A stretch of DNA of 42,760 bases from Marine Group II euryarchaeote MED-G33 (GTDB lineage: Archaea; Thermoplasmatota; Poseidoniia; Poseidoniales; Thalassarchaeaceae). Shown one piece after another: positions 14,714 through 29,229 of this stretch; positions within the stretch are counted from its first letter, which is position 1, and each line of letters begins with the position of its first letter. The notes under the pieces are model-generated. The model saw nothing but the letters and a program-made list of their open reading frames with translations, was not told the DNA's origin and made no database searches. Both the position numbers and the translations under genes were made by a program. Location: NCBI GenBank assembly GCA_002457195.1, contig NTJU01000002.1:1-42760 (forward strand), given 5' to 3'.

Positions 14714-17700
14714 ATGAAGGAAATTATCGAGAGCTACTTTCGCACACGAAGTTTGGTCAACCACCAACTTGCATCATACAATGATTGCATTCCGACCGCT
14801 GATTCGCAGAACAGTCGATTTGAGAAGATTGTTCGCAACATCCGCATTGGTACTGATGAGATTATCGAAGATGATGAAGGTGGAATCATCAAACTCGACG
14901 TTCTAGATCACGAGATTCAGGTTCGAATGAAGAACATGACTCTGGGACCCCCAACCATCCGTGAGGCAAATGGTGCCGAACACCCTTCCCTGCCCCTTGA
15001 GTGTCGTCTTCGAAAGTTGACCTACATGTCACCTGTATACCTTGATTTTACCATTCATCGGGACGACCTTCCTCAGCCGATCGTTGAGGAAAAGGTCCAG
15101 GTTGGAAGTGTACCAATCATGGTTAGAAGCCGTCGATGTAATCTGAATCCTGTGCATATTGATGCCAACCGAAATTTGTCCCCTGAAATCAGTGAAGAGG
15201 ACAAAGAGCACTACCATCGCTTGCTTCAGGGCAAGGGCGAAGATCCCCACGACCCTGGTGGTTACTTCATCATTAACGGAACTGAGAGAGTTTTGATTTC
15301 GATGGAAGATTTGGCTCCAAACAGAGTAACTGTTGAAAGGAACAAGCGATATGCGCGAAAGACAGAAGTCGCTAAGATTTTCTCACAGAAAGATGGTGTT
15401 CGTAAACCCCTAACCGTTGAGAAGCGAAAAGATGGTATGTTGATGGTGAAGATTAGCAGTGCAGGAACAACTCCAATCCCAGTCGTTCTCCTAATGCGTG
15501 CTTTAGGCATCGATAACGATCAAGAAATTTTCCAGGCCATTGCAGGCCCAACTGAAACGTTCAAGTTTATTGTCGCCAATTTGAATGAGGTCAAGGATAA
15601 CGAAGAATACGGTGTTGAAAGTGCTGCAGAAGCACACGAATGGTTGCAAAAGAAATTCGCAGCGGGTCAGCAGCGTGAGTATCGTGAGCAGAGGATTCAG
15701 AATCTACTCGACAAAGAGTTGCTTCCTCACCTAGAAACTCCACTCTCTGAAAAGGACAAGATCCGAATCGGACCTGACCTCGCAGAACAAGCTGAAGAGA
15801 GAACCGAGCGAAATCGCAAGAAGAAGGCTATCTTCCTAGGCAGAATCGTCAGACAAGTTCTGGAAATGGCAATCGAGAACAAGGAACCAAACGACAAGGA
15901 TCACTATGCAAACAAGCGTGTTCGCCTCGCCGGTGATTTGATTGAAGATTTGTTCCGTGTATCATTGCAACAACTTGCCCGTGATCTAAAGTATCAACTC
16001 GAGCGACACCACAACCGCAAGCGTGACCTGAAAATCACCTCATGTCTACGACCAGACGTACTCACCTCGAAGGTGATGCATGCTTTGGCTACAGGTAACT
16101 GGGTCGGTGGTCGCAGTGGTGTCAGTCAATTGCTCGATCGGACAACCTTCCTATCGGCATTGTCCCACATGCGCCGAGTGACAAGTCCGCTTGTCAGAAG
16201 CCAACCCCACTTCGAAGCTCGAGATTTGCACCCGACTCAATGGGGTCGTCTGTGCCCCAACGAAACACCTGAAGGTCAAAATTGCGGTCTGGTAAAGAAC
16301 GCTGCCCAAATGGTTGACATTTCTGAAGCGGTCAGCGAGATTGAAGTCAAAGATCTACTTGAAGAACAAGATGTTGAGCCCAATCCTAAGGGATGGTCAG
16401 AAGGTGCAAGAGTTCACGTCAATGGTGACATTTTCGGTCTGCACATGAATCCTCACAAGCTTGTTGAGCATTTCAAACGTGGCCGCCGTCGAGGTGTGAT
16501 TCGCCCCGAGGTCAGTATCCGTCACGATGCAGTGAACCGCGATATTTTCATCAACACCGACAAAGGACGTATTCTACGCCCTCTATTGGTTCTAGATAGT
16601 GGAAGTCTGGTGTTGTCGAAAGACAACCTGGAACAACTTCGAAGTCGTGAAATGTCATTTACAGACTTGGTTAACAACGGTATTGTCGAATGGGTCGATG
16701 CAGAAGAAGAGGAAGACCTTCTTGTCGCACCTCGTCCGTTCGATTTGCCACAAATGAGCCCTAAGAATGGTCGCCCACTTAACCCCGCAAATGTTGAATG
16801 GGTCAACATGGGTGAAGAAGGTATCAAGAAGGCGAAATTGAAGGCAGAAATCTTCATGCCCAATGGAAAAAAGGTCACTGAAACCTTCAGTGTCCCTCTA
16901 AATTACTATCAAGATGATGTGGACAAACTTCGCCGAAAGGAAAAGAAGTCAGGAGATGTATTGATTTACACTCACGTTGAAATCGATCCACAACTCATCC
17001 TCGGTGTGTGTGCTTCATTGGTACCCTACCCAGAACACAACTCGACACCCCGAGTTACTGGTGGTACTGCAATGGTCAAACAATCTCTCGGTTTGCCTGC
17101 GTCCAATGGCCGCTTGCGCCCAGATACACGCCAGCATATTTTGCACTACACTCAGAACTCTATGACAGGAACACGTGCGATGGATGCCACCAATTTCCTT
17201 CGCCGTCCAGCAGGACAAAATTTCGTTGTGGCTATTCTAAGTCACCACGGGTATAACATGCAGGACGCCGTGATTATGAATCGAGGTAGTGTAGAGCGCG
17301 CATTGGGTCGCTCAACATTCGTGCGCACATACAATGCAGAACGCAAACGATTCCCTGGTGGTCAGGTCGACGAAATTGAAATCCCTGGGACCGGCCTTGA
17401 TGAAGTCAAGGGTTTGAAGGCCCCTGAAGCCTATGCCCACCTTGAGGACGATGGACTGCCCACTCCTGAGACAGAAATCAGTAGCAAGCCGGAAGATCGT
17501 GATCGCGTCCCTCAAGTTCTGGTTGGAAAGACAAGTCCCCCTCGATTCTTGGAAGAGACTCACGGTGCTTTCCTCCAAGCTCAAGAACGTCGTGAATCGA
17601 GTATGAATGTTCGACACGGTGAAGGTGGATTCGTGGACAATGTGTTCATTACAGAATCTCTAGACTCTGGTCGCTTGGTAAGAACTACATTGCGAACTCA

Positions 17701-18450
17701 GAGAATTCCAGAACTTGGAGACAAGTTCTCAAGTCGACACGGTCAGAAAGGTGTCATCGGTCGTCTGGTCGACCCTGAAGACATGCCATTCACAGTCGAT
17801 GGTGTCGTCCCAGATCTACTGATTAACCCGCACGCGATTCCATCACGGATGACTGTAGCTCATATTTTGGAAATGATTGGTGGAAAGGTCGGCGCAATGG
17901 AAGGCCGTCTTATCGACGGAACTGCATTCAGTGGCGAGAAGGAAGATAGTTTGCGAGAAGGTCTTCTTCGACACGGATTCGCCCATACTGGTCGAGAAAC
18001 AATGATCAATGGAGAGACGGGAGAAGAATTCCCCACTCAGACATTCGTCGGCGTAATTTACTACCAGAAGCTGCACCACATGGTCAGTGGAAAAATCCAC
18101 GCAAGAAGCCGTGGCCGAGTGCAAATTCTCACCCGCCAACCTACTGAGGGTCGTGCACGTCAAGGTGGCCTTCGGTTCGGTGAAATGGAACGTGACTGTT
18201 TGATTGCACATGGTGCTTCGATGGTCATCAAAGATCGACTACTGGATGAATCGGATGGCTGGGAACTGTATGTTTGTGCCGAGAGTGGACACATAGCATA
18301 CTGGGATTGGCGCAAACGATGTTACGTCAGTCCGATACATGGGGATAAGGCGGAAGTCTTCCCCGTATCGACATCATATGCATTCAAGCTACTCCTGGAT
18401 GAGATGAAATCACTTGGAGTAGCCATGAGACTTGAACTGGAGGACCGAAG

Positions 18451-18454
<4 letters not shown>
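14714..18454 (+). CDS. rpoB: DNA-directed RNA polymerase subunit B (unsplit)
   Basis: A single 1246-residue B subunit; many methanogens and haloarchaea split it in two, whereas Thermoplasma-type lineages keep it whole. Family landmarks: GGYFIINGTERVLIS near residue 185, the LHPTQWGRLCPNETPEGQNCGLVKN region, HHGYNMQDAVIMNRGS, and LGDKFSSRHGQKGVIG. AGGAGG precedes the ATG by seven bases. The C-terminal zinc element is unusual: where two CxxC pairs are expected there are CAESGH and, after 11 residues, CYVSPIH, so only one Cys of each pair remains, each followed by a His. The stop overlaps the rpoA1 start (ATGA). Confidence 0.98.
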
Positions 18455-23108
<4,654 letters not shown>

Positions 23109-23151
23109 TATTCACCCATGAGAAGCAAAAGTGGAGAATGGAGGATTTAGA

Positions 23152-23451
23152 ATGGAACTTAGTAGAGAATTGAAAACAGCGATTAAGAATGGCGATCTGA
23201 CATTTGGTCAGAATCAAGCATCAGATGCTTGTGCTGAAGGTAAGGCAAAGTTGCTAATTTTTGCAGTAAATTGCCCACAAGAATACATCGACGGCCTCCG
23301 TGCACGACACCCTGATGTCCCAATGCACCGAACCGATTTGGTGAATCGAGAGTTGGGTGCGGCATGTGCCAAACCATTCCCAATTAGCACAATTTGCGTT
23401 CTTGGTGAAGGCGGAAGTGAACTGCTCAGCCTACAGCCGAACATTGATTGA
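23152..23451 (+). CDS. rpl30e: Ribosomal protein eL30 (L30e)
   Basis: 99 residues with the L30e/L7Ae-like fold pattern: LTFGQNQASDACAEGKAKLL, FAVNCPQEYI, then ELGAACAKPFPISTICVL. It belongs to the RNA-binding L7Ae/L30e family and sits in the large ribosomal subunit. ATG at 23152 is preceded by GGAGG; an in-frame codon at 23131 is upstream of that site and is rejected. The position directly behind rpoA2 is the classical archaeal one. Confidence 0.93.
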   Translation: MELSRELKTAIKNGDLTFGQNQASDACAEGKAKLLIFAVNCPQEYIDGLRARHPDVPMHRTDLVNRELGAACAKPFPISTICVLGEGGSELLSLQPNID

Positions 23452-23523
23452 GCTGCTCAAATCCGACTGCTCAGTAGATTTTCAACGGAGTGTTGAAGTC
23501 GGGTACGGTCGCCAAAGGCGACC

Positions 23524-24477
23524 ATGGAGTCTTTGATTCGCGATTTGCTCACCCAAATCGGTGCCTCATTGGACCCACCCCCCTCGCATACTCCTTGCCC
23601 CGGAATCTCATTGTTGGGAATCCTCGACCAACCACCTGCTACACGCGGAGGCCCGAAGTTGTCGATTGGTACTCACGTATGGCATGCACACGATGGTTGG
23701 GCGCCGTTGGATCATCTTGAGATTGAGAGGTGGTTGGTAGACGCCCCCACCGGCTCACATTGGATCCTATCTGAACGACCACTACGATTGGAACAACGCC
23801 CACAAAGAACAGATGTGGATTACGACGTTTGGGGACCTGACCGATTTGCACAATGGCTAGGAGATGCGATCCTCAACGGTGATTTGAACGCAAGTGTACC
23901 TCAAACAATTCCATCGACAGTTGTTGAAACTGAAGAAGTTGAAAGAACGACCCCAAATACTCAGCAAACAGGTCCTTCCGCCCTCCGCCCTCGAATCGAG
24001 TTGGAATCTGTATTGGAAAGACACACTTTGACCCATGCTGAACCTCGGCCAGTCCTCCTAAGTGCTCGAATATGGGTGGTCACTGGAATATTGCGAGGAC
24101 CAGGGGATTCTGCAGATCGGCAGTGGTGGGAATTACTTGAAGATCCATTCACTGGGGAAATCGACCACCTCGGTAAGATTGAAACTCTCGATTTCATACC
24201 AAATTTAGAGAGAATTGAACCCTCTCAGTGGGTCGATGAATCAGAGGTGGCACCTAAAATTGCGAGTCTTTGTGATGAACGTCGTCATTATACAGTAACT
24301 GAATCAACAGGTTCGAATCAAGTTCAGGGTAGTGTACTGCATTGGTGGAAATTAGATCCGTCAAGTGCAGAGATGACACCACGCCTAGCCTTACTGCCTG
24401 CATGGCAACTCAGAATACCGAATCGAGGATCAGCATTGGTTCATGGCTTGACAGGTCAATTGATCCCAATGCCCTAA
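23524..24477 (+). CDS. Unknown soluble protein, 317 residues
   Basis: No family was recognised. No signal peptide or membrane segment is seen. The protein is acidic, rich in Trp and Pro, and seems to have two parts: residues 1-120 and 155-317, joined by a Thr/Glu/Pro-rich linker. The second part begins with a hydrophobic strand (VLLSARIWVVTGILRG). The gene lies in the place where nusA and the rps12-rps7-EF1A genes usually follow rpl30e in archaea, so either the operon ends here or this is a lineage-specific insertion. Convergent with purP and touching it end to end. Confidence 0.65.
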   Translation: MESLIRDLLTQIGASLDPPPSHTPCPGISLLGILDQPPATRGGPKLSIGTHVWHAHDGWAPLDHLEIERWLVDAPTGSHWILSERPLRLEQRPQRTDVDYDVWGPDRFAQWLGDAILNGDLNASVPQTIPSTVVETEEVERTTPNTQQTGPSALRPRIELESVLERHTLTHAEPRPVLLSARIWVVTGILRGPGDSADRQWWELLEDPFTGEIDHLGKIETLDFIPNLERIEPSQWVDESEVAPKIASLCDERRHYTVTESTGSNQVQGSVLHWWKLDPSSAEMTPRLALLPAWQLRIPNRGSALVHGLTGQLIPMP

Positions 24478-25635
24478 TCAAGTAAGGACTTCATCAAGAC
24501 GATCTTGCTCGACAGCTTGACGAATCTCCATCGCGATACGTCGGCCACTACTCATTGGTTTGCGCCATGTTGCATTTCCATATGGGTGTCCAACATTAAC
24601 GTGAACATTTGTACCGCCTCCAACACGTGGTGCTACGTCATAGATGTAGTAATCCATGTCCTTGTCGATGCAAGTTTGCAAACAGAAAGGTCCAATGATT
24701 CCAGGGTCGTAATGCTCTTTGCTAGCAGTGATAAATTTCTCACCCAATTCAAACGCCTTCTCGAGTAAACTCTCTCGAATCGTAGCCGTATTGTGTCCAA
24801 CGACTGTCATTTCTGGAATTTGCTGATGGGCTGGCATGGTCATTTGCTGTGGTGCGGGTAGGCGAACATGCCCATCAAGTGATGATTCAAATCGCCAATC
24901 AACGCCCAATAACTCCAGTTTTGGCATATCCTCAGCTAGAGGACTATAGAAGAAGTTTAGATTGAATACAGGGCCAATCACATACCGCTCAATTCGTGCA
25001 CCATCTAAACTGGCTTGATCAATTACTCCTTCCTTGAGAAGTGTTGCTGCCTTCTCCGTATATTCTTCAAATGAAGAACAAGTGAAGAACCCTCTTTCGA
25101 GTTTCTTTTGTGCATGGTGTAATTTGACAATTACCAAGCAATCAATTTCCTCTGGTGTTTGAATGGCTTCAGGGTATGGTAAACCAGCCTGTTCCAAAAT
25201 CCAGTAGTAATCCTGTTCTTCAGTACGCTCTTCCATCCGCAACATGTTTCGGCTACCAAACAATGGGACACGGAAATTGTTTTCGACATCCTCGATAGAA
25301 CTGTAAGATGTGAATGATCGATTTGGGATATACACCACATTCCGCTCTCGCATCTGTTGCTGAAAATCTGGCGCCATCACATCGTTGAATGAATCGAGAA
25401 CAATGGCTTTGTCTACCATGCCTCTAACGACTCGACCTGAAGAATTACGCTTGGTTTTGAAATACTCGGAATAGGTTTTTTCCCGACCTTTTTGGCAATA
25501 GGCAACCGTCGGAAAACCCTCCTCGATTGCACCGTCGCAGAGGTCTAGTGCGCTATGACTGCCCGTCATGCCAATACGTAACTTGAGGCGGTCATATTCC
25601 TCAAGTATGGACTGAATGTCTTGAGAACCAATCAT
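24478..25635 (-). CDS. purP: FAICAR synthetase (formate-dependent), archaeal PurP
   Basis: About 385 residues of the ATP-grasp enzyme PurP, which makes FAICAR from AICAR, formate and ATP in archaeal purine synthesis. Landmarks: GSHSALDLCDGAIEEGFPTV near the N-terminus, PLFGSRNMLRMEE, and YYIYDVAPRVGGGTNVHVNV near the C-terminus. GTG at 25647 would overlap the upstream coiled-coil gene; ATG at 25635 follows that gene's stop closely and has GGTGG upstream, so it is preferred. It is co-directional with the coiled-coil gene, which is probably only a positional link. Confidence 0.93.
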   Translation of the reverse strand: MIGSQDIQSILEEYDRLKLRIGMTGSHSALDLCDGAIEEGFPTVAYCQKGREKTYSEYFKTKRNSSGRVVRGMVDKAIVLDSFNDVMAPDFQQQMRERNVVYIPNRSFTSYSSIEDVENNFRVPLFGSRNMLRMEERTEEQDYYWILEQAGLPYPEAIQTPEEIDCLVIVKLHHAQKKLERGFFTCSSFEEYTEKAATLLKEGVIDQASLDGARIERYVIGPVFNLNFFYSPLAEDMPKLELLGVDWRFESSLDGHVRLPAPQQMTMPAHQQIPEMTVVGHNTATIRESLLEKAFELGEKFITASKEHYDPGIIGPFCLQTCIDKDMDYYIYDVAPRVGGGTNVHVNVGHPYGNATWRKPMSSGRRIAMEIRQAVEQDRLDEVLT

Positions 25636-25639
25636 TGGA

Positions 25640-26530
25640 TTAGCCACCGCGTTGTAGTGCCATCAATTCGTCTGTGGACAAAGTTTCACCAGACATGAGT
25701 TTTGACATGAGATCTTGGACTTCGACCCGAGCATTTACTCTGCCAGAATCGATACCCTGTTCTCTGTTATTTCTGGCACGGAGAATATCATGGATTGAGT
25801 GTAGACACCTTAGGCTGACGATGTAGGTTTGGTGCGCACGATCGGCTTCACGTTTCGCTCGTCGAACCTCGGCCTGGCTGGCATCGGCTTTTTCGCGCAA
25901 CTTATCCACTTCTTCGCTCAACTTCAACATGAGTTCATGAGCTTCTTGAGCAACTTCCTGAGTTTCAACAACAGATTGGTGGCAGGATTCCTGTGATTCC
26001 ATGGCAATTCGGAGTTTTTCGCGAGCATCTTTGAGTTCAACATTCGAATCCTCCTTTTCACTTAAATCACGTAATTTTCTCTTCATCGCTTTCATTCGAT
26101 GCATGGCCTTTTTCTCGTTGTTACCAGTATGCTTGCCAAGCTCGAATTCTCTTTCCAAAGTTTCGATTTGACGACGAAGTGATGCTGGAGTGTCTACCTT
26201 GTCCCGGCGCCCTCGGCGGTCATTTTGGCCACCTCTTCGCTCAGTTTCTGGGGATAATTCTCGCAATAGTTCCTTTGCGTCCTTTACTTCTTGATTTTTT
26301 TCTGCGCGTTGGGATTTAGCATCACGGACAGCAGCATTTGCTTCGTCACGGATTGCTTTTTGTTTTTGAACCTCAGTGATGAGATTTCGCACTCTGGTGT
26401 TGAATTCGTTTCGGGTTCCAATATGCTCCCTCATTTTACCGTTTAAACCGTCACGTACATCACGATTTTTAGTTGCTTTACCATCAACGGACCCTCGCAA
26501 ATCCCCAAGCACAGACAAGATATCATCCAT
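25640..26530 (-). CDS. Coiled-coil protein A, COG1340-like
   Basis: 296 residues, almost entirely helical and charged. The N-terminal half has the spaced R-N/D-E-x-N pattern of the archaeal COG1340 coiled-coil family (for example GTRNEFNTRVRNLI and IRDEANAAVRD). A flexible RGGQNDRRGRRDK stretch interrupts the coil near residue 100. The C-terminal half repeats AQEAHELM and KLREKADASQ patterns, and the end is a short helix (LMSGETLSTDELMALQ). It is one of four such proteins within 10.5 kb; protein C has the comparable NSGKSLSMEDFSALL ending. Function unknown for the family. The ATG at 26530 has GGTGATC upstream. Confidence 0.82.
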   Translation of the reverse strand: MDDILSVLGDLRGSVDGKATKNRDVRDGLNGKMREHIGTRNEFNTRVRNLITEVQKQKAIRDEANAAVRDAKSQRAEKNQEVKDAKELLRELSPETERRGGQNDRRGRRDKVDTPASLRRQIETLEREFELGKHTGNNEKKAMHRMKAMKRKLRDLSEKEDSNVELKDAREKLRIAMESQESCHQSVVETQEVAQEAHELMLKLSEEVDKLREKADASQAEVRRAKREADRAHQTYIVSLRCLHSIHDILRARNNREQGIDSGRVNARVEVQDLMSKLMSGETLSTDELMALQRGG

Positions 26531-26701
26531 TTCAGATCACCACTTGACCTGACGTAGTCAGACCTTAGACATCAGTGCCAAATGGCGATGCCATATAATC
26601 GCTGCTCTCTACACATCGCCCCCTATGGGGGCGTATACATTTTTCACAATCGACTTGAGATAACGATTAAACCCCGCCCGTTCAACCCGCAATTGATTCC
26701 C

Positions 26702-27385
26702 ATGTTCATAGATGGAATGCCCGGAATGGAACGAGTACTTGCAACAGATGTGAACCCGCCCTACTTGACACTGGTAACGGGGCCACCGGGTTCGATGAAA
26801 TCCTCGTTCTGCCTGTCTCTTGTTTCGAACCATTTGCGACAGTCAGGTGGTTTTGGATTGTATTGCACAGTTGAAGAAACTACAAGCAGTTTGCTTCGAG
26901 CCTCACATTCACTTGGGCTCGCGCTGCCACCGAATCTCCAAATCACAGATTTCACAGAATTGAGAAATGAGAACGAAGATATGGATTACCTCAAATTCAC
27001 GCAGAAAATGATAGAGCACTTCAAACGAGAGAGGGGCGATGCGTTTTCAGTGTTTATTCTAGATTCACTAGGAGCAATTTACAGTTTGACCAGTGTTGAT
27101 GAAGAAATGAGAAAGAGAATGTTTCGCTTCTTTGAATTCTGCCGCAGCCAAAATCTGCACACATTTGTGATCACCGAAAGACAAGCGGGTGAAGCTGCCG
27201 AATTGGAGGGCAACGAAGGTTTCCTCGCCGATTGTATCCTGAATCTTGGATTGGATCGCCGGAATGGACAAATGGTCCGGACTCTCCAGATCGAGAAGAT
27301 GAGGCACGTCAGGCATTCGATGGAAAAGCAAGCGATGGAAGTCACGGGCTCTGGAGTTTCACTGCTAGGTCCCCTGTTTGACTAG
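26702..27385 (+). CDS. KaiC/RadA-like RecA-superfamily ATPase
   Basis: 227 residues from the ATG at 26702; the frame is open further upstream to 26582, but KaiC-type domains begin about 20 residues before Walker A and that fits this start. Walker A is GPPGSMKSS, Walker B is SVFILDSLGAI, and CTVEET is at the place of the conserved acidic pair after strand 2. One RecA domain, no second domain, no extra DNA-binding part. Related single-domain proteins include archaellum ArlH/FlaH and many uncharacterised archaeal KaiC-like proteins. Divergent from coiled-coil gene A and convergent (4-base overlap) with the Roadblock-like gene. Confidence 0.82.
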   Translation: MFIDGMPGMERVLATDVNPPYLTLVTGPPGSMKSSFCLSLVSNHLRQSGGFGLYCTVEETTSSLLRASHSLGLALPPNLQITDFTELRNENEDMDYLKFTQKMIEHFKRERGDAFSVFILDSLGAIYSLTSVDEEMRKRMFRFFEFCRSQNLHTFVITERQAGEAAELEGNEGFLADCILNLGLDRRNGQMVRTLQIEKMRHVRHSMEKQAMEVTGSGVSLLGPLFD

Positions 27386-27732
27386 GCCAAGTCAACAATT
27401 CGACCCGCCGCATTTTCAAGCACACTCCGTAGTGCGCCGACATTGGCCCCCACTCCTGATTGGATTAGCAACAATCGATTTTCATCTACCCGATGTGCTA
27501 ACATGAGTGCTTCACTCGTGCGGAGTAGCATTCTTACGGGTACATCTTCGAGTAGTGAATCCAATCCGAACCACATTGACACCGCCGCTTCAACAACTTT
27601 CGATTTTGGTGTAAAATCGATGGGGAGTGCATCAGGCCCTACGAGTGCAACCCACTCTACCTCGTCTTGGCCGAGTAAATCTTGCATGAGGCGTGTCCGC
27701 ATGAACCAATGCAATACTAGACAGGGCATCAT
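27382..27732 (-). CDS. Roadblock/LC7-like domain protein
   Basis: 116 residues or somewhat fewer. The pattern is that of a Roadblock/longin-like regulator: WVALVGPDALPIDF (strand pair), a helix AAVSMWFGLDSLL, a strand RMLLRTSEALMLAHRV, RLLLIQSGVGANVGALRSVL and a final helix. Such domains bind small GTPases or motors (MglB, Ragulator). The first ATG overlaps the acetyltransferase stop (ATGA), which supports coupling; ATGs at 27702 and 27687 would remove a hydrophobic lead. Fourth gene of the coiled-coil B, coiled-coil C, acetyltransferase, Roadblock operon. Confidence 0.62.
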   Translation of the reverse strand: MMPCLVLHWFMRTRLMQDLLGQDEVEWVALVGPDALPIDFTPKSKVVEAAVSMWFGLDSLLEDVPVRMLLRTSEALMLAHRVDENRLLLIQSGVGANVGALRSVLENAAGRIVDLA

Positions 27733-28208
27733 TGTGACGATGCATTTGCATGCAGAGGGCCGAGCATTAACCAGCCATCATATCCGCGATAGAATCCTCT
27801 GAGACATCCTTTCGGCCTGAGCCCACGACGATGGTACATTTGTACGGCTCCAAAATTATCTTGTCGAACTTCAAGTTGAACTGTGCGAATCCCTGATGAT
27901 TGAGCTGCTCGAGCAAAATGTGACCAACCTTTCGAACCGTAGCCGTTGCCCTGCAAATTTTCAGCGACTGAAAATGCGAGTACTCTGGCATGTTTTTCTG
28001 ACATTTTCATTGCCCATAATAGTCCGTGATCAGTTAGGCCATCAGAGAGAATCCATAGTCCGAATTTTTCGTCTAATGGTAACTTCCTGAGGCGTGGTTT
28101 TTGGTAGGATTCACCTGTGGTTTGAATAATCAATTGGCGGATATTTTCCAGTCTAGATTCACTCCAATTTTTGAGGGACGATGTCGGGATCCACCTGAGC
28201 CCGTCCAT
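27729..28208 (-). CDS. GNAT-family N-acetyltransferase
   Basis: 159 residues with GNAT motif A: a strand RVLAFSVAENL followed by QGNGYGSKGWSHFARAA, the acetyl-CoA pyrophosphate loop (Q/RxxGxG). Then TVQLEVRQDNFGAVQMYHRRGL, the usual motif B with the N-x-x-A-x-x-x-Y pattern found in RimI-like enzymes. It should acetylate an amine, perhaps a protein N-terminus or lysine. AGGTGATT precedes the ATG. Located between coiled-coil protein C (4 bases upstream) and the Roadblock-like gene, so modification of one of these partners is possible but speculative. Confidence 0.85.
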   Translation of the reverse strand: MDGLRWIPTSSLKNWSESRLENIRQLIIQTTGESYQKPRLRKLPLDEKFGLWILSDGLTDHGLLWAMKMSEKHARVLAFSVAENLQGNGYGSKGWSHFARAAQSSGIRTVQLEVRQDNFGAVQMYHRRGLRPKGCLRGFYRGYDGWLMLGPLHANASSQ

Positions 28209-28212
28209 GTAA

Positions 28213-29229
28213 TCACCTGCGACGTTTTTCCTTTTCTTCGGGACTCAATGTCCGTCTTTTCCCGCGTGCGGCACCCGATTGTCTCGGTCGACGTTTTTTG
28301 GGTTCGGATTTTGGTTCGGATTTTGGTTTGGTTTTTTCTTTTTCTTTCAGTGAATCGAGTAGACTTCCACTGCCCAATAATGCGCTAAAATCTTCCATGG
28401 ACAAGGACTTCCCACTGTTCGCCCTGGCCTTAACTTCATCCAGTCTAGGCTGAATTTTTCGTCTACCGCGGTTACCTTTGTTGCCCTTTTTTCGAACGCG
28501 GGTGTAGGCCTCCAAGCGTCCGATTTCACGTTTGATACCTTTCAGTTCGGATCGGTGTGTATTGATTTTTTCAAGCATCTTAGCAATTCGCTCATTCAGC
28601 TTTCGAATTTCCTTCGGGTTTGCTTTTTGATTGGGCAATTCTTCACGCGCTTCTTCCGCGACTGATTTTTTTTCGTCATTCAACTTATCCAGTTGTTGCA
28701 GTTTGTCCTTTTGATTCCGCAACAATTCGATGTATTTCTGGTGCAATTGGTTCCCAATTAATTTCTGCGAATGCATCGCTTTCAGTTCAAAGAAGAACGA
28801 GAATAATTTCGTCTCATGTTTGCGGTTGGGCATTTTAGACAAATCATGGGGGATGGTTGCAAGCCGACGATGAGTTTCTATCAATCGCTGCTCAATTATT
28901 TCGAGTGGAGGAGGTACATTTTCATTGACTGTATCTCGTTCGGATTTGACTTTATTCGCCTCATCCCGAATCTTGCGGAATTCTGTAAGCAGGCCATTCC
29001 TCTCTTTACTGAATCCACGATTTGATTCCTGAATGTCGCGTAATGATTGAACCAAGGTGATTTCTGCATCTCGCTCCTGTTTCACCCTGCGTTGCTGCTC
29101 CCCCGTTGCAGTGGCCGTTGCTTTTAGGGATTCAAGTCGCTCACTGATGTCTGAATCAGATAGACTTTCCAAATCATCAAACAAACCTTTTTTTGGTTCT
29201 GAGTGGTGCTTTTTCTTGTCACCACTCAT
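28213..29229 (-). CDS. Coiled-coil protein C, COG1340-like with basic C-terminal tail
   Basis: 338 residues, mostly long charged helices (KERNGLLTEFRKIRDEANKV shows the family pattern). A region near residues 130-165 is less regular and hydrophobic (FSFFFELKAMHSQK). A basic stretch (RKKGNKGNRGRRK) precedes the short terminal helix NSGKSLSMEDFSALL, then a Lys/Pro repeat (KPKSEPKSEPKK) and a strongly basic end with RQSGAARGKRR. The GAARG motif recurs at the end of protein D (RRSGAARGNRGR). A nucleic-acid or ribosome contact by the tail is plausible. The ATG overlaps the stop of protein B (ATGA). Confidence 0.8.
   Translation of the reverse strand: MSGDKKKHHSEPKKGLFDDLESLSDSDISERLESLKATATATGEQQRRVKQERDAEITLVQSLRDIQESNRGFSKERNGLLTEFRKIRDEANKVKSERDTVNENVPPPLEIIEQRLIETHRRLATIPHDLSKMPNRKHETKLFSFFFELKAMHSQKLIGNQLHQKYIELLRNQKDKLQQLDKLNDEKKSVAEEAREELPNQKANPKEIRKLNERIAKMLEKINTHRSELKGIKREIGRLEAYTRVRKKGNKGNRGRRKIQPRLDEVKARANSGKSLSMEDFSALLGSGSLLDSLKEKEKTKPKSEPKSEPKKRRPRQSGAARGKRRTLSPEEKEKRRR

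Noticed and set aside
26549-26561. CTGAC-GTA-GTCAG inverted repeat before coiled-coil gene A
   Set aside because: Single copy with 5-base arms; could be chance, and no regulator can be linked to it.
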